In this document: piece by piece, positions 33,150-44,170 of the stretch | How the letters are laid out: every line of letters starts with the position of its first letter | Position numbering within the stretch: the first letter of the stretch is position 1 | Source of the DNA: Prorocentrum cordatum | Taxonomy: Eukaryota; Sar; Dinophyceae; Prorocentrales; Prorocentraceae | DNA: 64,000 bases | Reading direction: 5' to 3' | Assembly: GCA_963575745.1 (NCBI GenBank) | Contig: CAUYUJ010021175.1 | Span: 53,448-117,447 of the forward strand | Notes under the pieces: generated by a model | Databases searched by the model: none | The model's input: the letters and a program-made list of their open reading frames with translations, nothing else | What the model was told of the DNA's origin: nothing | Made by a program: the position numbers and the translations under genes

Positions 33150-33827
33150 CTGGCGTGAGCCCCATCCTCTTCGGAGTTTCAGTGTTCAGCATTTCCTCTC
33201 CTCGTCATCATTGCCCCCCTCGTCCTCCTGCCCTCCTTCCTCTCATCATCGTCCTCCTCGTCCTTCTCGTTGCCCCTCCCCCCCGTCCTCCTCCTGCGCG
33301 CCCCCCCCCCCCCCCCCCCCCCCATCGCGCCACCCCTCTTCCTCTCGCATTCGTCCGCCAGCGGGGGCGAAGCAGGCGGGGGCGGCCACCGAAGCCTGGG
33401 TCGACGCCGTCGTCGGAACGCTGGGAGCCGAGCCAGCTGTCGCCGTGGGAGGCGGTCTCCTCGGGGTTGGGAGGAGGGGGAGGAGGGGAGGCATTGTGGA
33501 GAGGGGGGCCTAAGGCGGCCCACGAAAGCACATGCCCAGCCCACGTTTGCGCGGAGACCCTCGGCGCCGAACTGGCTTTAGGTCAAGTCTCGGAGCCGCA
33601 GTTGCGAAGATGTCTGAAGCAAGACCCCCAATCCCACAACGACCCAGGACCCGCTAGCCCCGTCAGGTCCCCCAACGTTTTGCATGCATCTTCAACGAGA
33701 GCCGCAAATGTTGCAACGACGTCGGGCAACGAATCGACCCAAACCCACATGTTCGGGGGCGGGAGTCCCGCGCGGGCCGCGTCATGTTCGAGGGGCGATG
33801 TTTACCGCTTGGCGGCAATTGGTCATC
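33150..33827. other. No gene recognised
   Basis: Positions 33180-33325 are pyrimidine-rich with a C run at about 33299-33323. The remainder is GC-rich unique sequence without a convincing frame. Confidence 0.4.
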
Positions 33828-34641
33828 CTATTGAGTAGGTGATACTATGTTGCATCGGCCCGTGTGCCTCCTCACCCTTGTTATCACTCCTCCCCTCTTC
33901 CCTTCCCGTCGTCGTCGATCGTTTCGTCGATCGCCGTCGTCGATCGCCGTCGTCGTCGTCCGCATTCGTCGCAAGTCGCATCTCGTCCACATTCGTCGTC
34001 GCTCGCGTCCGTCAATCATCGTCGGGGGGGGGGGGGCAAGGGACATTGTTGGCAGTGCCAGTGTCTCCTCGCCCTCCGTGGAGTTGTCCTCCTCAGGGCC
34101 AGCCACGCCGCCAGCGTGGTCGGAGGAGCTACCCTCGTCGCTCAGGTCTTCAGCCTCGTCGCGCTCAGGATCCACGCCAACGCCGATCATGCCCACGTCG
34201 TCGCCACCGATGGCCGCGACGTCGCCGCCCACGTCTACGACCTCGCCGCCCATGCCCACGCCGTCGCCGCCCACGTCCACGACCTCGCCGCCCGCGTCCT
34301 CGACCTCGCCGCCCACGTCCACGACGTCGCCGCCCATGACCACGACGCCGCCGCCGTCGAGCGGCAGATGGCGGCCTCGCCCCCGGCCTCGTCCAGCTGC
34401 CCGCCCCCTGCCGCCAGCAGCGCCGCCGTCGTCGTCGCCGCGCCCTCGCCCTCGGCCTCGCCCAGCTGCCCGCCCCCTGCCGCCAGCGGCTCCACCATCG
34501 CCGCGGCCTCGGCCCCGCCCGCGGCCCATTCCAGGAGGCCTGCGGGGTTTGGGCGGCCACGCATCGAACGTGTTCACATCGGCGAAGGCCTCCTTCACGA
34601 GCACAACGCCAGGCACAGAGATCGAGAGGGGCCGCTTGTGC
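33828..34641 (-). CDS. RG-repeat and acidic C-terminal exon of the 34-38.6 kb gene
   Basis: Opens after GTTGTGCAG at 34642-34650, a plausible splice acceptor, with ISVPGVVLVKEAFADVNTF. Then come two Arg-Gly-rich units (GMGRGRGRGRG and repeats), a Gly/Val/Asp repeat region (VVDVGGEV) and an acidic Ser-rich tail (EAEDLSDEGSSSD). RG tracts often bind nucleic acid. The last ~60 codons read through CGT microsatellite and are doubtful. The intron between this and the previous coding segment (about 34650-34965) holds long C/G runs. Joining to the upstream gene is an inference from position and strand. Confidence 0.45.
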
Positions 34642-35211
34642 CTGCACAACAGGTAGAAACTCGCACTTCACTTCCGCTCGGGATCAAATGTCGAAGCCCA
34701 CTTCTCTAAGGACAGCCACTCGCTCGATGCCTGGAGCGACCAAGACGCGCTTGCGCCCGAAAATAACCAGCACCACCACCCCCTCATTCCCCAAGTTGCC
34801 CCCCCGAGCTGACCAGCACCAGCAATGCCCCCCCCCCCTTCCCCCCCTCCCCCCCTCACACGCCCATCACTCTTGCTCGCCCCCGCCCCACGGGGAAAGG
34901 TTGCGCCGAGGAGGGGGGGGGGGGGGCGGGGGGGGGCTGCGAGGGGGATGGCACTGGCCAGTTTGGACTGCAAGCACGGCTTGTCGCCGACGCCTTCAAC
35001 GCAATAGCATTCCCCTGCGGGTTGGCCGTCATGGCCCCCTCGCCCTCGGCCACGACCATCTGCTGCGCCATCGGTGAGAAGGGGGCCCAGTTCATATGCG
35101 CCACGCGCCACCAGCGGGTGTCATCGCCGTAGCCCAAAAACTCTGCCAGCGCCCCGTCGCCATCATCTCGCAAGGGTGCGCGTTCGAATCGCATGAACAC
35201 CTCGCCGTGTT

Positions 35212-36765
35212 TCAGTTGCTTCGGGGGTCGCGGCGCAGCGGGCACGCGTTCCTCATTGCCAGCAGCAGCGGGTGCTTCATGCGAGTAACTTCAAGGCCGC
35301 GTGATCCACACATACGCATTCCGATTGCCCAACACGTGCCATGCTTACTCTCGGGATCCTCGACCGACGACTCGTGCTCATCTTCTTTCTCGTCGGCCAT
35401 GCCCCTGTGCAAGTAGTCCCAGTGGCCAGAGATGCTCTTCATCAGGTTCGCCTGCTTGCCACCGATGCTCCTCAAATACCCAGCCATGCTGGTGGCGTCG
35501 CGAGACGGCGATGCACTGTCACACTCAAGAACACGGACACCGCCAGCAGGACCAGGGACCGCTTGGATGCCAAGCGCCTGCCGAGAGCCTTCACTGCCTG
35601 CTGAGAGGTCCTGCGCCCAGCCGTCGGTGCGCGCGCGTGCGAAGTTGGCGACCGCCTCCTCGTCCATCCTCTCGGCGTCGCGCCTCGCAGAGTTCGCGGT
35701 CTGCCTAATCTTCTTAGCCATGGCGAGCGTCTCCTCGGTCGAATAGATATGCAGATGAGCGCCAGATAGTAGCTTGCCCACAGCTTGGTTGACGCCGGCG
35801 CCGGGGTTGGCAGACATCCTCCGCTGCAAACTACGCTTGAACTTTGCCCGTCCCGCGTTCTTGCGAGATGGCCCGAACGAGTTCCCCCAGCGACCCTCTC
35901 TCCTGGCCTGCGTCGCCAACTGGCCGAGGCGCACGCGCTCCTGCAACAGCTCCGAGCCCACGGTGTCCTTGAGCGCCCTGTACAGCCTGCCAGTCTCCGC
36001 CAAGTCTCGGGAGCCCCGATGTCGAACAAACGCCCTCCACGCTCCTCCGCCGCCACCTCGCAATGGACCCTGGTGCTCATTGCCGTCACCGCCGCCGTCC
36101 ACGCGCCCGCGTGCTCCAGGAGCTGGAGAAGCGTCAAAGCTATAAGCTCGAACTGTCGACGCAACCCATCGGGTGCTGATGTCCACGGCGTCGGGCTGTG
36201 GGCACTGCACGCGTTGTGCTACAATGCGCCGTATGTGACTGTTCGACACTTCCAAGCGGTCCGTAGTCGTGTAGCTCATCATCGCATGAACAAACAGTTT
36301 CATCCTCGCGCCCTCGGTGGTGAGATCATTATTCTGCAGGAACTTGGCAGACCCCGAATCAAGCATGCATCGAGGGGTGGCTTGAATCTCCGCCGCAAGC
36401 TCGGGCTGGACTAAAACAAGGAACAGCCTGAAGGGCGCCTTGCCGCGCGGCGATGCAATGAGCTTCTGCGCAAGTGCACCCGCTGCCGACAAGCCCGTGA
36501 ACACGTCGGCCTTCAGCTGGTTGTCCATCTCTGACTCGCGTAGCAAACGCCACAACCTGCTGTCGTAGAAAAGCGCGTGCATGCGCACGAAAGCCTTGTG
36601 CTCGATCTGGCCCCGAGCGTGGATCAAAACGCTGGAATCCCTGAGCAGGGGGCCGTCGTCGCCCTGTGCGAAGCGCCGCGCAACAGTAGCGTTCTGCGTG
36701 CGCCCCCCATCTCTTGGATCCGATCCACAGCTCTTCGGACTGCATGTTCTGGACGACAGAGACAA
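35212..36765 (-). CDS. Middle frame of the 34-38.6 kb gene
   Basis: 517 codons starting inside the protein (first codon TTG). Contains HALFYDSRLWRLLRESEMDNQ, then TDRLEVSNSHIRRIVAQRVQ, a Gly/Arg-rich disordered linker, and a helix-rich part (TEETLAMAKKIRQTANSARRD). After about 35225 the coding sequence moves to the next frame. Confidence 0.5.
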   Translation of the reverse strand: MSLSSRTCSPKSCGSDPRDGGRTQNATVARRFAQGDDGPLLRDSSVLIHARGQIEHKAFVRMHALFYDSRLWRLLRESEMDNQLKADVFTGLSAAGALAQKLIASPRGKAPFRLFLVLVQPELAAEIQATPRCMLDSGSAKFLQNNDLTTEGARMKLFVHAMMSYTTTDRLEVSNSHIRRIVAQRVQCPQPDAVDISTRWVASTVRAYSFDASPAPGARGRVDGGGDGNEHQGPLRGGGGGAWRAFVRHRGSRDLAETGRLYRALKDTVGSELLQERVRLGQLATQARREGRWGNSFGPSRKNAGRAKFKRSLQRRMSANPGAGVNQAVGKLLSGAHLHIYSTEETLAMAKKIRQTANSARRDAERMDEEAVANFARARTDGWAQDLSAGSEGSRQALGIQAVPGPAGGVRVLECDSASPSRDATSMAGYLRSIGGKQANLMKSISGHWDYLHRGMADEKEDEHESSVEDPESKHGTCWAIGMRMCGSRGLEVTRMKHPLLLAMRNACPLRRDPRSN

Positions 36766-37172
36766 TCATCTTCAACACTACCACCTGCGCGCAAGGCTGC
36801 GCTCCCGACTTGCCGCGTAACCAATCCAGTGCAGTCACCAGTTCCCGCGCCACCTCCCGCGCCCAAATAGCGATGGGAACCATGCCTCGTGGATATTGCT
36901 GCTGGTCGGCCCCCCGTTCCATGCGAGCCTCGTCGTCGGACGCGTCGCCGAGAGCTGGCAAGGGCTCGGCGCCGCCGTGGCCAGCGACATCGGCGTGGAA
37001 CTGTTGCACATCGCCATCTCCCCATCCCACTTCGAACTCGGCGGCAAAACAACTCATGCGTGTCGACGAGGACATTCCCGAGGAGCAGCGGGGTCGCGAA
37101 CTCGCAGCGCGCCTCATCCGCACCCATCCATTTCTTCCGATGGTAGACGGTGAAGCGTTTGAAAGCGATTGC

Positions 37173-38591
37173 CTACGTGACGCCCTCTGACACAACATTG
37201 AACAACTCATCCTCAACGCAGGGTTGGCCAGGAGGCACGCATATCTGAAGCTTCTTGTTATCCCAGTCGCCAGTCGCCAACATATCTAAAAGTGCTCGCA
37301 CGATAATGTGATTCTCGCTCTTCGTAGAGATGAACCACTTCAGAATTAAGGCCCTCCTGAACAAAGCTGCGGCCGACGGCGGTGACGTTATGACCGCGCA
37401 ACGCTCCCGAAGTACGTCTCTAAGCGTATCTCTGAACACCTCTAGGTGGCCTTGGAAGTTCAAGGAGAGCGCAAGGTTGATCACGCCTGCCATGCACGAT
37501 GCCAGCTTCCACGTCGCAAGGACCCTGACCGGCTGAAGAATGTGCTGATCGCACGGGAACAAGATTGACCTGCAGCTTTCGAAACGTCTCGCCATCCTTC
37601 TCGCAATGCGCCGCTCAACCACCAAGTTCGAAGGATGTCGGCCCACGCCCGCTATCCTCGTGAAGGAATCAAACCGAACCTGTGGCAACGACATTGGGGG
37701 CGTCTCCTTCAGCGCCTGCATAATAATAGATCCAGGGGTGTTGCGTGCCAAAGCTTGGATGTGGCACATGTTTGTCCCAGTGATAACTATGTATTTTCTG
37801 TGGCCGTTCTCCAGCGTGAGCTTGGCGAGCATGGCGTACTGCTGCTGGGTCTGGAACAACTTCGTCGGCAAAGCGCAACGATTTCGAGGGAGCAGCTTCA
37901 TGACGAGCTCTGGCAAAGGGCAATTCGGGTCGATGACGCGCCTGGTCCTCTCGCTAACTCCTCTGAGCTTCAGGGGCGTCTCGTCGTAGCCTACAGCGCC
38001 GATGAACAACATCCTCTCGATGCGCCAATCCTGGTGCGCGGCCTTGGCCAACACGCGGCGTCGGCCGCGATCGATGTGCCACGCGGACGCCGACAGCGAT
38101 GCACTCAATGTCTTCGCCGTCTTGCGGTCCACTCCTGACCACGCCGACTGTGCTTTCTGAGCTGCGAACGCCAAGTCCACACCTTGAGATGAAAACAAGA
38201 GATCGTTTATCGTTGCAACTTCGTCGCCCACAACATCATCGAAAACGCCGCGTCCACGAGCGAGGGACAACGACCGCATATACTTGTCAGTCAATGGCGG
38301 TGGGACGAGGAACTGGCGATCGACGACCGACAGAAACCTAGCATGATCAGCTCTGTCCTCTCGGCGGCGCCGATTGTTCCCCGCCGCGACAGCACGGGCG
38401 ATGGCCAGGTCGCCGCCGCGACGGCGCTGGCCCTGCTCCGCCATGTCAGCTGGCCATCCCTGGCCAGCTGCTGCGGGCCAACTGCCGAGGACGCGGGCCA
38501 GCTGGCGAGGGCGCGGGCCAGCAGCCCAGGACGCGGGCCCGCTGGCGAAAGCGAGGCCCGCTGCCACCATAAGGTGGTGGCCGAACATCAT
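37173..38591 (-). CDS. N-terminal frame of the 34-38.6 kb gene
   Basis: 473 codons from the ATG that follows the leader relic. Residues 1-50 are hydrophobic then Pro/Arg/Ala-rich with a repeated GPRPRQLAR-like element. From the inner Met (38444) the sequence is ordinary globular protein: FLSVVDRQFLVPPPLTDKYM, VGYDETPLKLRG, KLFQTQQQYAMLAKL, NLALSLNFQGHLEVFRDTLRD. Ends at the TAG, after which the same frame continues AFKRFTVYHRKKW. Confidence 0.5.
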   Translation of the reverse strand: MMFGHHLMVAAGLAFASGPASWAAGPRPRQLARVLGSWPAAAGQGWPADMAEQGQRRRGGDLAIARAVAAGNNRRRREDRADHARFLSVVDRQFLVPPPLTDKYMRSLSLARGRGVFDDVVGDEVATINDLLFSSQGVDLAFAAQKAQSAWSGVDRKTAKTLSASLSASAWHIDRGRRRVLAKAAHQDWRIERMLFIGAVGYDETPLKLRGVSERTRRVIDPNCPLPELVMKLLPRNRCALPTKLFQTQQQYAMLAKLTLENGHRKYIVITGTNMCHIQALARNTPGSIIMQALKETPPMSLPQVRFDSFTRIAGVGRHPSNLVVERRIARRMARRFESCRSILFPCDQHILQPVRVLATWKLASCMAGVINLALSLNFQGHLEVFRDTLRDVLRERCAVITSPPSAAALFRRALILKWFISTKSENHIIVRALLDMLATGDWDNKKLQICVPPGQPCVEDELFNVVSEGVT

Positions 38592-38592
38592 G

Positions 38593-38612
38593 TGAGCCAA
38601 AATGGCTACGGA
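38593..38612 (-). other. Relic dinoflagellate spliced leader, 20-nt match
   Basis: The minus strand reads T then CCGTAGCCATTTTGGCTCA, matching the first 20 of the 22 nt of the dinoflagellate spliced leader. It is followed by C and the ATG of the downstream gene. The last two leader bases (AG) are not present. Confidence 0.9.
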
Positions 38613-38639
38613 GCACACGTCCCCGCAGGGTAGGGGCGG

Positions 38640-40720
38640 GGCCCCTAATCTCACCAACTACTTCGGGCGCAAAGGGGGAATCGCCCTTCCGACCCCCTTC
38701 TCCCACTTCGGGGAGGGGCTTACACTCCCCCAAAGGTTTCATGGAGTGGGTTCCCGACGTGACGGTGGGTCATTTATAACACGATATGGCTCCAACAAGA
38801 GACAGATGTCCAACGATGGCCTCGAATGTTACCAAGATAGCCCAACGTGGCTCAAAATGGCAGCCAACGCGCACCCCTCCCCCATGAGGCCCCTGTGCCG
38901 CCCGAGCTCGGCTCCAAGTGACATCGGGGTCACCCCAAACGGTCAGAGATGTTCAATATTACCATACCCAAAACATTCAAATGGGGGTCAAAATAGCTGA
39001 TCGTCTCGCCCGCTGTCTTCCGATTATCACCCAGAACATCAAGATGTTTTCAGGGCGGCCCAAACCGCCCCCACATATACACAGGGGCCCTAAGCCCTAA
39101 GACGCCCTCCCTTCCCCAAAAAATAACGCCCCCAAAAAAACGACCAAAGAACTCCCCCAGCGGGGGAATACACCGCCCTCTTCGACCGATGGTTCCAAGA
39201 TGGGCCCAAGAGGGCCTTAACGGCACCCTCCAAAACAAAAACGAAGGACGCTCAGAAACACCGAGAAACACATATATGACATCCAGCGTTGCCTTATGGG
39301 TACCTTCAAAATTACCACAGTGGTCCCATGAGGGCCCCGAGACGGCGCTGAATGGCCTCGAAGGGACCCACATTGCGAGAAGGCCTCAGCAGGCGTTTGT
39401 GGTTGACTCTCGTGGTCGTCATCGTATCGCTGTTTCTCCTCCATCCGTTTCCTCATTCCCTCTTCTCATTGCATCAGCGCCGTCCTCTTCCTCATACGCC
39501 TTCTCTTTCCTCACTCCTATTCCTCTTCCATCCTCCGTACCCCCTTTCTCCAGCTCCTCCTGCATCCCGCATGTCTCCCCAGAAATCACGACTACCCAAC
39601 CACAGTGCGTTCCACTGCGCGCGCCGCCCCGATCCAAGATGGTTCCAAGCGACATCCGAGAACCCCATCACGACAGCACAACGACTCGCATGGCAAACCG
39701 TTTCTGGATGGGCTGGCGGGGGCACGGGAAGCGTCAATGATTTTGGGACGCGCGCTTGGCGCGGAACGCTCGAAAGCGAATGCCCGAGACAGCAATGTCG
39801 TTTAAGACATGTGGCAATGGTAATGGCGTTCTTGGATTGGGGATGGCGGCGTGTCGTTTGTGGAAGTTTACGCAGCACGCGATACAATGTGCTAGCTAGA
39901 TGCAACGCAATGTAATCTAATGCAAAGTAACGCAACGCAAAGCAATGTCACACAACGCAATGTAATACTCAATATGACTATTTCTCTCCCTTCACGCCGA
40001 AAATGATGGAAAAAAACGGGTACCCCTCGGGAAGACACCCCCTTGTGTGGGCGGCACATGGGGGTCCCGAGGGGAGCTAAAATCCGCCCAGGCGCGCCCC
40101 TTCAAAAAAGCGGGGGCGCGCTGCGCAGCTGCGCGCACCATCGATGCCGAGCGTTCCCGGTTCCGTTTCCCTTTTGCCTCGATGCATCACAAGGAGGCGC
40201 AATGGACGGATTGTAGGGGGCGCCTAACAAGTGCATTAGTAAAGGTGGACCCTGAAGGAACGGCCGAAAACGCGTTGGAGCGAGACAAACTCATAGGAAA
40301 GACCGACTTTTCAAATCCCATGTGTGAAAATCAATACGCGGAGGCTCCTGGAGTGTCCGTCTAGACGCCCATTAGTTCTGAAGCTGATGAAGCGAGAGGG
40401 CGATAGAAACGACAAGGGCGCAAAGGGCGATAAAGGGCGAGATGGGTGAGGAGGCGAAGGGTTGAAATTGGCGCTGAGCCTTTCTCGTCCTGCTCAAGCT
40501 CAGAATCATCAACAACATTGCACCTCATGGAGGTGGGGTCACGCGCGAACAACGCGCGATATTCGTCAACCTTTTTTGTCTGTGGTGTGTGTTTTTTGAA
40601 TATTCGCAGGCGCGCGTATGTAATCGAGGCCCAGAATATTTTGGGAGTATTTTTAAGGGGTTGTATGAGTTGCAGGGTGTAGCGACCCCGCCCCATATAA
40701 TGCTAGGGTTAAGTCGGGCG
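38640..40720 (+). repeat. Composite dispersed repeat, copy 3, with inverted central segment
   Basis: A block with CTTCGGGGAGGGGCT (38700-38730) is followed by a sparse CCAAGATGGC array, other CCAAGAGGGCC sequence to 39380, and the box with GCATGGCAAACCGTTT (39690-39800). The AACGCAATGTAA tract follows (39900-39966), then a segment at 39967-40243 that is the reverse complement of 29436-29707. The tail (40244-40720) is in the same orientation as 29708-30190. Positions 39410-39560 are an unrelated pyrimidine-rich insertion. Confidence 0.75.
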
Positions 40721-40737
40721 TGTCCCCCTGCAGGGGG

Positions 40738-40975
40738 ATGTTGGACGATTATGTGTATGTATATATATACATACACACATATATATATACGTACAATGTA
40801 TATATATAGAGAGATTGATATATATATTATAAAATAATAAGGCTAATAATAGTGATAATAATAATAATAATCATAACAATAATAAACATGATAATAATAA
40901 TAATAATAAAATAATTATAATAATTTCTATACATATATACTATACTAAAATTGAATATTTTAAAAAAATAAACAC
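40738..40975. repeat. AT-rich tract: (TATA)n and (AATAAT)n
   Basis: TATATA/CATACA repeats at 40750-40835, then AATAATAAT units to about 40935. A very AT-rich island in GC-rich DNA. Confidence 0.85.
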
Positions 40976-41035
40976 AAAAAAACGCGCTTCGCGCGCGCTC
41001 AGGTTCTAGCAGGCCCCAGGCCTTGACGAATTCAC
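40976..41035. repeat. Short dispersed GCGCGC-hairpin element, copy 1
   Basis: CGCGCTTCGCGCGCGCT followed by AGGTTCTAGCAGGC and CTTGAC; also found at about 47810-47860. Confidence 0.6.
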
Positions 41036-41202
41036 TGCTCCACTGAAGTAGTGGACCACAGTCCACGCATGCCAATCTGCATTCCGAAAGGCCTTCAGGA
41101 AAAATGGTTGTGTAGGGGGGCGGGTGTCGTATGAATCGGGTTCCCAGAAGGCCTTCTGGGAACATGGGTTTGGGGGCGTCTTGGGGAGCCTGTTGGGGCG
41201 TG

Positions 41203-41466
<264 letters not shown>

Positions 41467-41599
41467 GTTCAAGAGGGCACTTGGGGCAACTTTGTGCGAA
41501 ACGATCTGCGGAGGGCCGCGAGAAGGCGATCAGTCATGTTCCCAATCAACTTCCCAGACAGCTCTCCTGTAGCATGATGGTACTTCGAAGCCTCCGGAG

Positions 41600-44170
41600 A
41601 CTCGCGGGCCCATGATGAACCATGTCCCCGGAAGGCTTTCTGGGGACATGGTTTGTTGGGGTGTGTTGGGGGGTCTCTTGGGCGTTCCCTGGGGGCCCCT
41701 TGGGGGCCTCCGGGAACTCTCGGGCCCATGATGAACCATGTCCCCGGAAGGTTTTCTGGGGACATGATTTCTTGGGGTGTGTTGGGGGGCCTCTTGGGCG
41801 TTCCCTGGGAGCCCCTTGGGGGTCTCTTGGGGCTTCCTGGGGGCCTCTTGGGCGCCTCACGGGGCTTCGTGGGAGCCTCTTGGTGGCCTCCGGGGGCCTA
41901 CAGGCGGCCTCTAGGGCCAGAGACCTCGAAATATCGGTTGGCGGTCCCCCTCTGGGCCCTCTCTTGGGGAGCTCTTGGGGCACAGTTGGGTTGTCTGGGG
42001 AGCCTCCTGGGCCGTCTTGGGGCCCTCTTCGGGGCCTCGTGGCCCGTCTTGGAGCGATCTGAAGGGCCTCCGAGCGAGGCCGTGAGGGAGCGCTGGGAAG
42101 CGGGGAAAGCGAGAACGCCTAAATCCTTCAAAAACCATCGGAAAATTAGTGAATCTTGCCTCCCAGGGCCCTCTTGGGGAGCCTCTTGAGTCCGTCCTGG
42201 AGCGTGTTGGAGTCCTCGTCGGCCGTCTTGAGGGCAGCTTGGGCGTCTTCGGGGCCTCTTGGGACCGTCTAGGGCCCTCTCGGGACCTCCATTAGCCTGT
42301 CGTGGCCTGCTTCGGGGCGGGCCCGGGCCGCCTCGGGACCCCTCTGGGCCTTCTCTTGGCGCGCTCTTGGGGCACGCTTGGGTTGTCTGAGGAGCATCCT
42401 GGGCCGTCTTGGGGCCCTCGTCGGGGCCTCGCTCTCCTTGGCTCCGTAGTTCGGGGATGGACGGATTCCGCGCACGCCACTGGGGTCGGCGGATTCGTGT
42501 TTTTGGGCCCAAGAGACCCCAGGAGACCCCAAAAGGCTCCAAGAAGGGGCCCAGAAGCCCCAAGTGGCCCCCATGAGACCCGAACAAAACACCAAAAGAG
42601 GCTCCGAAGACGCCCCAAGAGGCACCCCGAGAGTGGCCCAATAGGCAAAAATAATATATTTCCTATGGGAAACTGACATTTTTGGCGTTTTTGCCTTTTG
42701 GGCGTCTTCTGCGTCCAAGACGGCCCAAGAGGCGCCCAAGCCGGTCGAGGATGCCCCCACGAGGGCCTTAAGACGGCCCCCGAGGGGGCCAAGACAGCCT
42801 ACGTGGCGCCCAAAACGCCCAACAACGCCCCAAGGAGGCGCCCAAGACAGGGACGAGGAACCGGAAATTCGCGCCTTTTGGCCCAAGAGGCCCCCAGGAG
42901 ACCCCAAGAGGCTCGAAGCCCCAAGAGGCCCCCATGAGACTTGAAAAAACACCGAAAGAGGTTCCGAAGACGCCCCAAGAGGCACCCCAATAGAGCCCCA
43001 AATAAGCAATCATCGTCGATGTCTGATTGGAAAACTGTTATTTTTGGCGTGTTCGCCTTTTGGGCGTCCACTGCGTCCAAGACGGCTCAAGAGGCACCCA
43101 AGATGGTTGAGGATGCCCCAAGAGGGCTCCAAGACGACCCACGAGGGGGCCAAGACGGCCCCCGAGACGCCTAAACCGCCCAAGAACGCCCCCCCAGGAG
43201 CCCAGGAGGCCTTTGGAGCCTCCACAGCGCCCCAAAAGGGCCCAAGATGCCTCCCAGGAGCCCCCAGAATGCGAAAGGATGGTCCAAGACGCTCCCAAGC
43301 AGCCCAAGTCAGCCTTCCGACGGCTCTCGAGGCTCCCAGGTGGCCTCCAAGAAACCCCAAGAGAGGTCCGAGAGGCGTCCTGGGACGGCCCGTAGATTTT
43401 CAATTGTTGTTCCTATGTTTTTGGCTTCTCGCGTTTTCGAGCTTCCAATGGTCCAAGAGCGCCGAAGAGACTCCCAAGACCGCCCCAAGACCACCCAAGA
43501 GACCCTCAGGACGGTCTCAAGACGAGCCGAAGAGGCGCCCAGGACAGCCCCAGACCACCCCAGAACAGGCCCAAAATGGGCCCAAGAGCGGGAGCGGGAG
43601 GCTTCCAGAGACCTCCGAGAAGCCTCCTGAACCCCCCAGAGGCCCCCAACACACCCCCGATCCTTGAGAGGCCCCCCCAAAAAAACCGACGAGGCTCCAA
43701 GAACAGCCCAAGAGAGCTGCGAGAGACGTCTCGAGAGAGCCCAAAGAGGGTAAAATCGTTGATGTCCTATGGTTTTTCTAATGTTTTTCGCCTTCTGACG
43801 TTTTCCCGCTTCCAACCCTCAATGATCGAGGATTTTCGGAAAGAAAAAGGAAGTCTTAGAATTCTCTATCTTTTTTTTCAAACTTGGACTCCGAATTGGA
43901 GATCCCGCACATCCCCAGACATCTGGCCGGTACCGCGCCTCCCGGCTTGACGCCCAAGGACAGCCCAAGACGACCCCAAGGAGCTCCCATAACGTAAAGA
44001 ACGGCCCAACACGCTCCCGCGCAGCCCGAGACATCCTTCCGACGGCTCTCCAGGCCTCCAGGAGGCCTCCAGAACCCCCAGGGGGTCCGGAAGATCCCGC
44101 ACCCCTGAGGGGCCCCGGCTAACAAAACCCGCGAGGCACAAACAAAAAACAGCGCCGAACAGCGCCGAGG
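41600..44170. repeat. Large CCAAGAGG/CCTCTTGG array with ~365-bp higher-order units
   Basis: Positions 41620-42440 carry the CCTCTTGG orientation and 42485-44040 the CCAAGAGG orientation. In the second part, AT-richer spacers with a TTTTTGGCG-like core lie at about 42679, 43040, 43417 and 43784, spacing 361-377 bp. A spacer in the opposite orientation lies at 42107-42165. Stop-free stretches read as Gly/Ala/Trp/Leu-rich or Pro/Arg-rich low-complexity peptide and are not called. Positions 44170-44750 hold no recognised gene. Confidence 0.8.

Larger units (their letters stand above)
34965..38591 (-). pseudogene. Broken large gene of a multicopy dinoflagellate-type family, probable retrocopy
   Basis: Minus-strand coding sequence starting at an ATG (38589-38591) one base after a spliced-leader relic. 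About 510 codons are read in the first frame to near 37060, apart from an in-frame TAG at 37173-37175 with coding sequence on both sides. Then come two one-base frame changes (near 37060 and 36730), about 500 codons (36730-35225), and another change into KHGEVFMRFERAPL, ending near 34965. Notable segments: YDETPLKLRG, FPCDQHILQPVRVLAT, LEVSNSHIRRIVAQRVQ. The whole resembles a multicopy family I recall from dinoflagellate protein sets; function unknown, possibly transposon-derived. The leader supports origin by retroposition. An ATG at 38444 is an alternative start. Confidence 0.6.

Noticed and set aside
33847-34656. Pro/Ser/Thr-rich plus-strand gene
   Set aside because: The opposite strand gives more protein-like sequence with an acceptor-like site; the plus reading mirrors the RG and GGDV repeats.
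17144-37175. Both long broken genes have TAG after ACG and a Tyr-His-Arg some residues later, suggesting stop-codon recoding
   Set aside because: Only two cases, the surrounding protein sequences do not align convincingly, and frame changes nearby give a simpler explanation.
41898-43815. Gly/Trp/Leu-rich or Pro/Arg-rich proteins from the CCAAGAGG arrays
   Set aside because: Low-complexity translation of a short repeat, found in both orientations and interrupted at each AT-rich spacer.
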